Positions 46,031 to 57,052 of a stretch of 64,000 nucleotides of DNA are shown here, in pieces (position 1 is the first letter of the stretch; each line of letters starts with the position of its first letter). Below the pieces are notes generated by a model. It saw only the letters and a list, made by a program, of their open reading frames with translations, was not told the origin of the DNA and made no database searches. Position numbers and translations under genes: made by a program. This DNA comes from Uloborus plumipes (taxonomy: Eukaryota > Arthropoda > Arachnida > Araneae > Uloboridae), in contig JAXGGA010006593.1 of NCBI GenBank assembly GCA_038373865.1, positions 1-64,000 of the forward strand, written 5' to 3'.

Positions 46031-49000
46031 GAATAGAAAATAATAATAAAAATAATAATATCTCTTGCATTTATTTTTGGACAAAAGTAAATTGAAAACT
46101 GTTCTAAATGTATTAAATGTGTTTGGGATGAGTTATTATTATTATTTTTTTCGTTAATCAAGTAATTATTTGAGTAACATCTAAGCGTTTAAAGTTTAAT
46201 AATAATTCCAATATATGCAGTAAAATTACAAGCACGAAAAAGTATAATCCTAAACAAACAACCAAAAAATATGTATACTAATAAAATAAAATAAAAGAAA
46301 TAGAAACTGCGCACAGTGTTTTTGCGTTAGAAAAAACAGACAATAATATTTATTACCCGAAACGAGCTTTTTTCACCTTAACAACTTGGCCTTATTAAAT
46401 GTAATTCATCATAAGAAATAAACCGTTTTCAGAAACTCCAGTAAAGACATAAAAAAAAGTTTCACTCAGTGACAATGAGTTTCTAAACTCGCTACCTACC
46501 AATCGCAAATTAAGTGAAAAAGGAAACAGGAATACTCCTAAATTATATGTACATTCCTAAAGTAGTTATCTTTACGAATGACATTTAATCCGATAAAATA
46601 TATACACTTTTGTCTGATGCTTATTCATCAATAAGCTCATTCATTTTGCATTGAATAAGGTGTTTCTTGTTGCGTCGAAACACGTGTATGTCGGAGTCTA
46701 CAAGTTTTGTGCAATGAAACGTTATTTTTAATTTTAGTTTTTTGCACAAGGGTATCTATTTATTTCCTAATGTAATCCACCTTTCGGATTACACCAAACC
46801 AAATATAGAAAAGTAAGAGCACTTAAATCGATAAATAAATGCATTACTGACTGATCATCTGAGCTTTAAATTAATAAAACGCAGCAACAAAGATAATCTG
46901 ATACAATATTAAATGTAGAGAACACCAGTTGCTGAAGATAACCTTTTAAGCGTCTTTCTTAACGATTAAACAAATGTGCCCGAAACTCATAAAGCTGACT
47001 TAATAGCCACTTTCAGTATTACCGTTACGCATAATCTATGCTAAAGCGCTATCTCTTATTAAACCTTCCGCCGCAGTTTACCATGTTAATTGCTTTCCAA
47101 ATAAGAACCTTCAATTCCTTAGGTAATAATAAAATAAGAAACAGCATTTCACACGGAAGAAAATATCAGATTTAATATCGATAGGACGAAATATATTTTT
47201 TTTTGTTCATTTATAAGGCTTAACTGTCTGTGAAGAAAATGAAGTAAAATATAATTTGAAGTTATAAAGGTGAAGTGATTTAAATGGCTTTGCGATATCG
47301 ACTAGAGACATATAGAACATATTTGACATTCACTTAATTAATGCATATTGCTGCAAGCGCATTAAAGTTAGGTCCCAGATGTGATAAATTATTACAGTTA
47401 ACAAGAAAAGAGAAAGACAGATTCATTTATTTTCGAGTGATAATTGTTGTGAAGCTGGTTTAATTTTATGTGTAAATTCTTTACGATGGTGGTTTCATAT
47501 TTTTAAGACATGATCATAATTTTCTATCAACATGCATAAATAATATTTACTTTAGTTTCTCTACACACAAATATTATGTTAGGTCTTACTAGATCAAATT
47601 GAAACGGCTTCAATGAATTATGTGAAATAAAACATCCAAATGATTTTCACCGAATTAAAAAAAAATGGCATTGAATGCAAAGCAGAGTTTCCAAGGTCCC
47701 AATTAAGAGTAAAATTAGTTCAGTTAATGTTTCATTAAAGCGTTTATGTCATATGCCTCGTAGCAAAGATAATAAGGAATTAGGCATTAAAAAAACTTTT
47801 TTAACAGGAAGAAAATATAAATTACGAATTCATACTTTCATTTCACTAAATTGAAAAAAAAAAAAAAAAAAAAAAAAAACCTCCTCACTAACTGGCTTAA
47901 AATAAGGAACCTTAAGAATTATAAAATTACTTTACTTTTCCAATTGAGAGAAAATTAACACAATATTTATGTTTTCCAACACATTGTTTGAGAAATATAT
48001 CAGAATCAAATTTAATTTTGCAATATATAGATTGTATTTTCGTTCAGTTGGAAATTATAGCTGGATGCCAATTTTAACTGGTCTAATGCATTTTAATTCT
48101 TTTTATACATGGAGAAAATATTGTTTTACTCCAATTTTGCTGTGATTTGGAAAAAAATCGTATTGTTTAAATTTTAGAGCTATTTTCCAACTACTACCAT
48201 TGTGATTGTTTTAAGCTATTCTTTTTTTGCTAGGCTACTGTTTTGTATCAAATCGACTTACTACGAGTGTTTCCTTGAAAAAAATTAAGACATTAGTAAG
48301 GTATAAATCACTAAAATGCATCTTTATACGAGTAACATTACCATTAGCTACATATTACGTTTACACAAGAGGCGAAAAACCGTGTGTACTTAAAAAAATG
48401 AAATTAAAAAAAATCTCTATTTATGTAAAATATATATTCGTTATGCCATTTGCAGTAATTGTTTTTCCGCTATAAAAGACCCCACTGCTGATAAAATAAC
48501 CAACATTATAACCAGCCCTTATAAAACCTTCAAGGTTTCCGACGACAAATAGAAACGCAGACACTGCTTTTAATCTATCATTATAATTAGCTATTGCTCA
48601 ATTTTTTTTTCTTTTTTTCGTATATTGTTTTCTGTCCACTTAGATCACATGAAACTAATCCAAATATTATGTAGTATATTTTTATCCTGCTCAAAAAAGA
48701 AATAAGAGAAAAAAAAAAAACACTAGTATTTTACATCTCATTTAAGTTTAAATCCCTAACATCATTAATTTATATTCCACCTTTACATTAATTTACCGCT
48801 TAATCCAAGTGGTTAAAAGCATGCTTTAAACATTACACAAACCAATGTTTCCTATAGATGACTATTCAAAATTGAACTAAGAATACAAAACTGCCCACAC
48901 TTAGTATCTAAGCAAGTACTTGCTTAGCCCAAACTAAGTAACTCACCATTCAGAAAGGTTTCAAAGTACTTTATCATTGTCACGCTAATTAGTAAATTAA

Positions 49001-49723
49001 GTCACCAAAAAAAGACGCATGATGAACCAAATCAGTGCTTTCGCGACTAATTGTTTTGAAGAATTCTAGAATTAGATTAACGCCCAGGATTAAACGAGGC
49101 ATAATCAACTGCATTATTCATCACATTAGCGACAGCTGTAAGAATTATTACCCATCATTTGTCACAACACGAAAATCCCCTAAGTTTATTTTCTTTCGTG
49201 TTCCTCCAAGCCAAGTTGCCCGTTAGAGAAAAATTTAATTTGTGGAAATGACATTTTTCACACTTCCTAGAGTCGGCGAGTGACTACTGAAAGTATTAAC
49301 TCTAATTAATATAGAAATAAATAACCTTAGGTAGGCATATTTCTAATATTCATAGTAATTTTACTAAAGGCTTTCCATATGGTTAATTCATATATTTAAA
49401 TAAAATGCGATTTTTTGTTTCCATCATACCTTCGGCAAGGGTTTCTGAACATGATTTTTTCAAAACAGAAAGAAAAAAAAATCTTACGATAAAATGTCAG
49501 GTGGGAAAGTAATTTTCATATTTTTAATAAGTTTGGATTAAATTATTACTATACCTGCTCTGCAATATTAAAAAAAAAAAAAAATGAAAAAGAATTTTTT
49601 TTGTCTGTGCGTCCACATTTTCACACAATTAGTAAACATTTAATTGAAATATTTTAAAACATTAACTGTCACCGTAATAAAAACTGAAAAAGTCATATTT
49701 ATCTTAAAGGATTTATCTTGTTC
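46031..49723. other. Long AT-rich non-coding stretch
   Basis: Nothing was recognised as a gene. Near 46664-46720 the sequence tgttgcgtcgaaacacgtgt then gtcggagtc resembles 3' regions of Penelope-like retroelements I have seen, without supporting coding sequence. A long A homopolymer (~28 A) is at 47851-47879. Confidence 0.4.
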
Positions 49724-49731
49724 ATTTAGAT

Positions 49732-50441
49732 CAGTGTTTCCTAACCTTTTTTCGCTCATCGCCCCCTTCAAGATGCTGACTGACACCTATCGCCCCTCCC
49801 CTCATTTTCCCCGAAAAAAACTATAAGTTGGCTCAAGTAAACATCGATATCATTAAAAATATAAGTACCTAACTTTAATTTAAAGTAAAATGTACGCAGT
49901 AAAGTAATTATAACCAATTACTTTTAAACTAAAAATGTTCATAAATAAATGAAATATTTTTTTTTTCTTTCACAAAGCGAACTAATGTAAGCATTTCAAG
50001 GGTAACATTTAAATAAAATCATCTTTGCACTTTTCAAGAAACAGAAGTACATTGTTCAAGAAATTATTATATTTTCCACACTGGAATCTGAGGGAAAGGA
50101 AATCATTGGAACTAAAAATTTGAAGGAAAAACAAATTGAAAATCTGAAAATTCATAAAATTGACAATGAATGACAAAATACTTCCTAAGGTTCACCCGAT
50201 TTGCAAGGAAGAAGCTCTTGAACTTTAATTTGTATCTTTCTTAACTTGTGATTAATTATCTGAACTCTGAACAACAGGTTTGGTACATTTTTACACAATT
50301 TTGGTTTTCGCTACCCTTTTATTACTACTGTTTTTTCTTCCAAGCACTCATCGCCCCCTATTGCCCCTTAAGAAGCTATCGCCCCTTTGAGGAGTCAAAT
50401 TGCCCCTTTAGATGCGATCGTCCCCAGGTTGGGAACCACTG
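49732..50441. mobile_element. Non-autonomous hAT element, 710 bp
   Basis: The left terminus CAGTGTTTCCTAACCT and right terminus AGGTTGGGAACCACTG are inverted copies matching at 14 of 16 positions, typical of hAT ends (CAGTGGTTCCCAACCT). An exact 8-bp duplication ATTTAGAT lies at 49724-49731 and 50442-50449. Both ends carry recurring TCGCCCC or TTGCCCC motifs as subterminal repeats. There is no coding capacity inside. Confidence 0.85.
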
Positions 50442-50631
50442 ATTTAGATGGTAGCTATGATTTTATTCTCGGATGCAAAGAAAGTGTCCTGTTTACCGAC
50501 ATTTTCACTCAAATTTCATCCTTAACTTTCATTTTAATCACCATCTCCGAGTTTCTTGCAACGATTTTTTTTCATGGAATCTGTTTGTACTTTCGAAGGT
50601 ATAATAGATACATCCGTATTTACGTATGTAT

Positions 50632-53090
50632 ATTAGGGTGGGCCGAAAAAACACTTTTTTTTATTTCGAATTTGTAATAGCGCGGAAAAGTTGCGAATTA
50701 CGAAGACAAAAAGAAGGAAAAAAAAATTATCGAAATCGGTTGATATCTTCCGATCGCGCATAAGGCCTAAAGTTTGACAAAAATTGAAAAAACTTCATTT
50801 TCGCGATTTTTGTTTAAATTTTTGAATTGGATGTTTTCGAAATGTAATAGTGCGGAAAAGTAGCTAATTGTAAAGACAAAACGAAGGAAAAAAAAATTAT
50901 TGAAATCCATTGATATCTTCCGATCGCGCATAGGGCCTAAAAGTTGACAAAATATGAGAAAAACTTCATTTTTGCGATTTTTTTTGAAAAAATTTTGAAT
51001 GAAATGTTTTCATAATTTTTTCGCGCGAAAAAAATATATAATTATGAAGACAAAAAGAGGGATAAAAAGGAGGAAAAAAATTATTGAAATCTATTAATAT
51101 CTTCCGGTCGTGCCTTGGACCTAAACTTTGACAAAATATGAAAAAACATCAATTTTGCGATTTTTTGTTTAATTTTTTGAATTAGATGTTTTCGTAATGC
51201 AATAGTTTGTAACGTTTACTAATATAGCCTTAAAACATTGTGCTTTGATTTTGTTTTGGTCATTTAATATCTTCCAGTCGCGCATTAACCCCAAAATTAC
51301 CCAAAATAAATAATTAAAAAAAAGTTACATTTTTAAGCGTTTTTGGTTTTTGATGAATAATTTTTTGTGAAACAACCATATTATTTTTAAAGACAGACTG
51401 ACAATAATATATAAAAACAAACTACCACAGGTTCAGTCGATATTATTCAGTTGCGAAAAGCCTTAGAAACTCTCATGCGTAGACGTCGGGCAGCAATCCA
51501 GGCAACGTCACTCGCCTGGCTACGGCTCTCTTCCACTCCATTGCCGCCTTCCTAGGACCACGTCAGCTGTCTGCCTATATTGTTTTTTCAGTCTGCGTTT
51601 CTATGTAGTAATCGCAGTGTACTATTATTTTGTTCAATCTAGCTTTTTTCATTTTGAAATTTTTGTAGTCTTCTGCAATGATGTAGTTTTCTGCTCTGTG
51701 TGAACTCGGTGATTTAACGAAAAAGTTATACAATTGCCGAGCCAAATAACAAGACAAATACTCTAATAACAAGACAAATATTTGGCTGCCCCACTTTCGG
51801 TACTCCAAAAGAACTGCCATCAAACAAGCCGTCCACTGGCAAGGACATCATTAGGTGCCGTACTCAAGGAAGGTTAAATTTGGCACTAGAAATTAATAAT
51901 GGTGTCTTCGCCAGTAGGCAGTTAGGTTGATGGCAATTCTTTGGAGTGCCAAAAGTGGGGCAGCCAAATATTTGTCTCGTTATTAGAGTATTTGTCTTGT
52001 TATTACATAACTTTTTGTTAAATCACAGAGTCCACACACAGCAGGAAACTACATCATTACAGAAGACTACAAGAATTTCAAAATGAAAACAGCTAGATTG
52101 AACTAAATAATAGTACACTGCGATTACTACATAGAAGCGCAGAGTGAAAAAACAGTATAGGCAGACAGCTGACATGGTCCTAGGAAGGCGGCGATGGAGT
52201 GGAAGAGAGCCGTAGCCAGGCGAGCGACGTTGCCTGGATTGCTGCCCGACGTCTGCGCATGAGAGTTTCTAAGGCTTTTCGCAACTGGATAACATCGACT
52301 GAACCTGTGGTAGTTTACTTTTCTATATTATTGTCAGTCTGTCTCAAAAAATACTACGGTTGTTTCACAAAAAATTATTCATCAAAAACCAAAAACGCGT
52401 AAAAATATAACTTTTTTAATTATTATTTTGAGTAATTTTGGGGTTAATGCGCAACCGGAAGATATTAACTGACCAAAACAAAATCAATTTAAGGCTATAT
52501 TAGTAAACGTTACAAACTATTGCATTACGAAAACATCTAATTCAAAAAATTAAACAAAAAATCGCAAAAATGATGTTTTTTCATATTTTGTTAAAGTTTA
52601 GGCCCTAGGCACGACCGGAAGATATTAATAGATTTCGATAATTTTTTTCCTCCTTTTTATCCCTCTTTTTGTCTTCATAATTATAAATTTTTCCGCGCGA
52701 AAAAATTATGAAAACATTTCATTCAAAATTTTTTCAAAAAAAAATCGCAAAAATGAAGTTTTTTTCATATTTTGTCAAATTTTAGGCCCTATGCGCGATC
52801 GGAAGATATCAATGGATTTCGATAATTTTTTTCCCTTCGTTTTGTCTTTACAATTAGCTATTTTTCCGCACTATTACATTTCGAAAACATCCAATTCAAA
52901 AATTTAAAAAAAAATCGCGAAAATGAAGTTTTTTCAATTTTTGTCAAACTTTAGGCCTTATGCGCGATCGGAAGATATCAACCGATTTCGATAATTTTTT
53001 TTTCCTTATTTTTGTCCTCATAATTCGCAACTTTTCCGCGCTATTACAAATTCGAAATTAAAAAAAAGTGTTTTTTCGGCCCACCCTAAT
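50632..53090. mobile_element. Giant foldback element, ~1.22-kb inverted arms
   Basis: Starting ATTAGGGTGGGCCGAAAAAA, the sequence runs to a centre near 51860-51890 and is then repeated in inverse orientation to TTTTTTCGGCCCACCCTAAT at 53090. The arms match over their whole length with scattered substitutions and small indels. Each arm begins with about four tandem units of ~170 bp (GCGGAAAAG boxes at 50682, 50852 and about 51023, then a diverged one near 51200). An inner ~400-bp unique part follows, containing cgtcgggcagcaatccaggc. TA adjacent to GGGTG on each side would be the target duplication. No coding frame is shared by the arms in a protein-like way. Confidence 0.8.
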
Positions 53091-53105
53091 GTATATACGT
53101 AAGTA

Positions 53106-53840
53106 TCCCAGGAAAATAAAAAACGGTACGCTGCAGAAAATTTTGTATGTAGAAGTCTGTACAGCATCTGAAGGTGCTTCTCCCTTTTTGATCGAAAAAA
53201 ATATTTCAAACGGGTTCTGGACGCATTTGAAACATGCTTTGACACATAATTAATTTGCCCTCTATAGAGTGCATGAGTATCAATACTGCTTTCTTTTCAG
53301 TTATTGAAAAAATTAATTATTAAATAGGCGTACATGGAGGTCATGCGGACTGTAAATCAGATTTACCTTAACTAAATAATAGATATATCCTTAACATTCG
53401 TAAAAAAAATTCCAATGTTTTTAGCCGTCTTTATAGGATTCGTTTCGAAAAATTTGTTTCAAAGAAACATTATAACTGAATAAAAGTTAAAATCCCTAAC
53501 ATACAAGTCAGTATTACATGACTTACCTTATCATTTCATAACTTTATTAGAAGATACCCTGTGTGAGCACATTTCTCGATTCTATAAAATACACAAGTAA
53601 TGTGATCGAAAATAGTCAAATGAAGCGTTGCTGAGTTACTGAAATGCAGAATGTTCAAGTTACAGTAATTTAATTTTGCATACTGAAATGCGTGAACGAA
53701 CAATATCGGCGATATGAAACTGTGAATTAAATCTACAGTTCGTAAACAATGACATTTATAAAGTGACTTTAACAGTACATCAGAATAAGTGCGTCAATAA
53801 AATTAAACTAATTGGAAAGTTTCGTTTTGCTGTCCGTATT
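53106..53840. other. AT-rich non-coding stretch
   Basis: No gene or repeat was recognised between the large foldback element and the microsatellite. Confidence 0.45.
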
Positions 53841-53869
53841 TGTATGTGTGTGTGTGTGTGTGGGTGCGC

Positions 53870-53910
<41 letters not shown>

Positions 53911-54008
53911 CTTTTAGCTTAGCCCCTTAAAGTATATATACTTTAAGTATATATACTTAAAGTATAAAGTATATATAAAAGTATATATACTTTACTTATA
54001 TATATATA
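53841..54008 (+). repeat. Compound microsatellite (GT)n-(AT)n with AAGTATATATACTT repeats
   Basis: Runs of GT (from about 53845) change into AT (about 53884-53910), followed by several palindromic AAGTATATATACTT-type units to about 54008. The next foldback element starts at a TA within this tract. Confidence 0.8.
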
Positions 54009-54659
54009 CAGGGTGTCCACTCCTATCGTGGACCAATAGCTAATTTCTAAACCGTTAGAGATACGCATATAGTTCATTTAGGAAAAAATCTCCAAATTAC
54101 GAAAGGAATTTTCGGTCTATTCAATGTTTTTCAAAAAATCAAATTTTGAAAGAGTTACGAAATTTAAATTTTTATACAGCCCCCCAGTCCTATCAGTCAT
54201 ATTTAGTAAAACATTCTTGACACTGTAACGTTTAAAACTAAAAAAAAATCACTCTTCTACCATAAAAATTGACCGAGTTATGACGTTTTGAAAAATCAAG
54301 ATTTTGAAGGATTTCGCATACGGTCCCTCTAGTGATCTCTCGATGACGTCATGAAATAATGCAAAATCTAGATTTTTCAAAACGTCATAACTCGGTCAAT
54401 TTTTGTGGTAGAAGAGTGATTTTTTTTTAGTTTTAAACGTTACAGTGTCAAGAATGTTTTACTAAATATGATTGATAGGACTGGGGGGCTGTATAAAAAT
54501 TTAAATTTCGTAACTCTTTCAAAATTTGATTTTTTGAAAAACATTGAATAGACCCAAAATTCCTTTCGTAATTTGGAGATTTTTTCCTAAATGAACTATA
54601 TGCGTATCTCTAACGGTTTAGAAATTAGCTATTGGTCCACGATAGGAGTGGACACCCTG
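54009..54659. mobile_element. Palindromic Tc1/mariner-type MITE, 651 bp
   Basis: The ends CAGGGTGTCCACTCCTATCG and CGATAGGAGTGGACACCCTG are perfect inverted copies. They are flanked by TA (54007-54008 and 54660-54661). The arms are nearly identical over about 300 bp each, with a short central spacer near 54315-54355 (tcgcatacggtccctctagt). The arms contain no coding sequence. Confidence 0.85.
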
Positions 54660-54669
54660 TATACTTTTA

Positions 54670-54900
54670 GCCCCCGACATCTCACGAACATCTTCTAGTG
54701 ACCTAATGCGTGTTCGTGAGATGTCGGGGGCTAGAAATTGCATCTTTTTAGGCGTTTTGCCTGCAACTTGCTAGAAACATCTCACTCCACTTTTCTCTAC
54801 CCTAGGGGAGTCCCCCTGATGAAGGCCCCAGGGTCTTTTGGGAATTTGCTCTTTACTTCTGTTTTTAACAAGATTTTTTCGCAAAGTTTTATACTTCTAA

Positions 54901-54951
<51 letters not shown>

Positions 54952-55170
54952 ATTAGAAGTATAAAACTTCGCGAAAAATTTTTTGTTGAAAAACTGAAGT
55001 AATAAGTAAATTCCCAAAAGACCCTGGGGCCTTCATCAGGGGGACTCCCCTAGGGTAGGGAAAAGTGAAGTGAGATGTTTCTAGCCAGTTGCAGGCAAAA
55101 CGTCTAAAAAGATGCAACTTTAGAACCCGACATCTCACAAACACGCATAAGGTCACTAGAAGTCCAATTC
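54670..55170. repeat. Imperfect inverted repeat centred on an (AT)n tract
   Basis: The left part (54690-54910) includes tagtgacctaatgcgtgttc, tagaaacatctcactccact, ccctaggggagtccccctga and gttttatacttctaattaaa. The right part (54950-55165) is its inverse with a few differences. The centre is an (AT)n run at 54913-54949. A small hairpin (cccccgacatctcacgaaca and its inverse) sits at the left outer edge, 54672-54732. Part of the arm, gcaaagttttatacttct, recurs at 55279-55296. Confidence 0.7.
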
Positions 55171-55189
55171 ATTTAAGCAAAAACATGAG

Positions 55190-55250
55190 AGAATATGATT
55201 CTCTCATGTTGAGAATATAATTATCTCATGTTGAGAATATAATCCTCTCA
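55190..55250 (+). repeat. Three 22-bp units of GTTGAGAATATAATYMTCTCAT
   Basis: The unit gttgagaatataattatctc then at occurs twice in tandem, preceded by a partial unit. Each unit contains gagaat...attctc-like complementarity, so it can form short hairpins. Confidence 0.6.
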
Positions 55251-55410
55251 TTACTTGAGTTTTTCAACAAAAAAGTTTTCGCAAAGTTTTATACTTCTAT
55301 TTAAAAATATATCTGCTACCAGTTTCAAAGAGCTGCCACAGGCGCTTTTTGACCTGTGTGCTGAAGTTTATTTTTCTTTTCTATATGATTCTTCAACTAC
55401 TTTGTTTATA

Positions 55411-55411
55411 G

Positions 55412-55480
<69 letters not shown>
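55411..55480 (+). repeat. (AT)n microsatellite
   Basis: About 35 AT units with one TT interruption near 55450. It produces the IYIYIY frames on both strands, which are not genes. Confidence 0.9.
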
Positions 55481-56150
55481 TATTTTCGAAGTTGCAGATA
55501 TTTTACCCGACGCCCTCTCAATTTGTTCCATCATGAAAAAATTGACATTGGCCCTTTTGGAACCAAGCCACAGAATTTTATAATGCATAAATTATTAAAA
55601 ATTCAGTGTTGATATTGCAAATGGCGTTTTCATCATTTAACTGCTTCATACTTTAATGCGGGAAAACTTTATGTGTCACATCCAAGGTGGTTTAGATATT
55701 ATACGCAAAAGTATCAAATATCTTTTTAACATTACGAGATGGTTTTTTCTCATTTCAATTCTGAAACAACGGCCAAAACGAAATGTTGTATAAACAATTA
55801 AAAAATTGATGCTGACCACAAGTATTATATGATTAAAACTAGCTGTCGTGGCCGTCACGAAACTTTGTTCTATATCTATCTTATGAATTCCAGTTACAAA
55901 ATAAAATACGTACTCGCCCGAATAATTGGAGACAGCTCCAATTTCCCAATTATCGTAATAACCCTGCAAATGCAGAATCAATGAGCGAAATTGGAAATCA
56001 TTGCAAAAGCCTTGTTTAGATTAATTGCAAACATTTTATTTGTTAGTAAAAAGAAATTGGCAACAGTTAAAAATTTCAAATCATTGAAAGTTTTCAGCTG
56101 TTTTGATAATTAAATAGCGTGAAAGCGATTTTTTAATGAATTAATTTTTC
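55481..56150. other. Non-coding stretch
   Basis: A 101-codon minus frame at 55676-55981 shows a hydrophobic stretch but no known family motif. It could be chance. Nothing else was recognised. Confidence 0.35.
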
Positions 56151-56880
56151 GCATTGTTGACTAAGCGCAAAAATCACCCCACCCTCCCCCTGGGGCGATT
56201 GGCGCCAAAATTTAATCGATGCTTGCTTCCATATTGGGTTAGTGTTATTCCAAATTTCATTCAAATCGCAGCAATATTTCCCGAGATACAGTAGGTGCAA
56301 TGACAAAATAAGCACTTTTGATTGCTCCACCCCCCTTTGAGATATTGACACACAAATTGAATCAGCACCTGTACTCAATAGGGTCTACCTATGGACCAAT
56401 TTTCGTTTGATTCCGCCGGTTACTTCCTGAGATATAGCAGTCACCCCCGCGCAGAACACGTGCGATTGCTCCACCCCCCTTCGAGATATTGACAAACAAA
56501 TTGAATCAGCACCTGTACTCAGTAGGGTCTACCTATGGACCAATTTTCGTTTGATTCCGCCGGTTACTTCCTGAGATATAGCAATCACCCCCGCGCAGAA
56601 CACGTGCGATTGCTCCACCCCCCTTGGAGGAATTCGCTAAAAAAAGTCAGGTGCACCAGTTCACATGGTGGTACATATGTGCAAAAATTTTTGTTCGATT
56701 TCATGCAGTAGTTTTTGCTCTAGCGCGGCCACAAAAACTGGTCACACACATACAGACTCACACACACACAGACACACAGACAGACATTTTCCAAAAATGG
56801 TCGAAATGGACTCAGCGCACCTCAAAACGTGCAAATCCGTCAAAATTCGACATTCGAAAATTTTCACGAAACCAATACTT
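56151..56880 (+). repeat. 144-bp tandem repeat and associated dispersed repeat
   Basis: The box ATTGCTCCACCCCCCTT recurs at 56321, 56465 and 56609, a spacing of exactly 144 bp. The units between share tgaatcagcacctgtactca and gattccgccggttacttcct. A diverged earlier unit begins near 56170. Beyond 56620 the sequence continues with a (CACA/GACA)n tract near 56740-56787 and the 3' part cattttccaaaaatggtcga, as in other arthropod repeats of this type. The plus frames of 84-96 codons here are repeat-derived. Confidence 0.7.
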
Positions 56881-57052
56881 TCTTCTATATATCTGTACCT
56901 CAGAACCAGACTAACGTAAGTCCATTTTCGTCATTTTTCGGTAGAGGGGAAAAACGATTGTCGAATACATCGTTTTTCCCCTCTACTGAAAAATGACGAA
57001 AATGGACTTACGTTAGTCTGGTTTTGAGGTACAGATATTAGATATAAAAGAA
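56881..57052. repeat. Short perfect-stem inverted repeat, ~75-bp arms
   Basis: The arm atctgtacctcagaaccaga then ctaacgtaagtccattttcg and further to gaggggaaaaacgat is followed by a ten-base loop (tgtcgaatac) and the inverse copy, ending gaggtacagatattagatat. There are only one or two mismatches along the arms. The arm's outer part also occurs at 31649-31680. Confidence 0.8.

Noticed and set aside
46664..46725. Penelope-like 3' region (gcgtcgaaacacg with gtcggagtc)
   Set aside because: There is no adjacent RT or endonuclease coding sequence and the motif is short.
50636..53086. Assembly artefact as the explanation for the large palindrome
   Set aside because: The arms differ by many substitutions and small indels and the ends fit a TA-flanked mobile element, unlike a read fold-over.
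54812..54845. CTGATGA followed by a short stem, like a hammerhead ribozyme core
   Set aside because: The required GAAA after stem II is missing and stems I and III do not form; the same applies to the inverse copy near 55010-55045.
55255..55588. Frames with IYIYIYIY on both strands
   Set aside because: They are translations of the (AT)n microsatellite.
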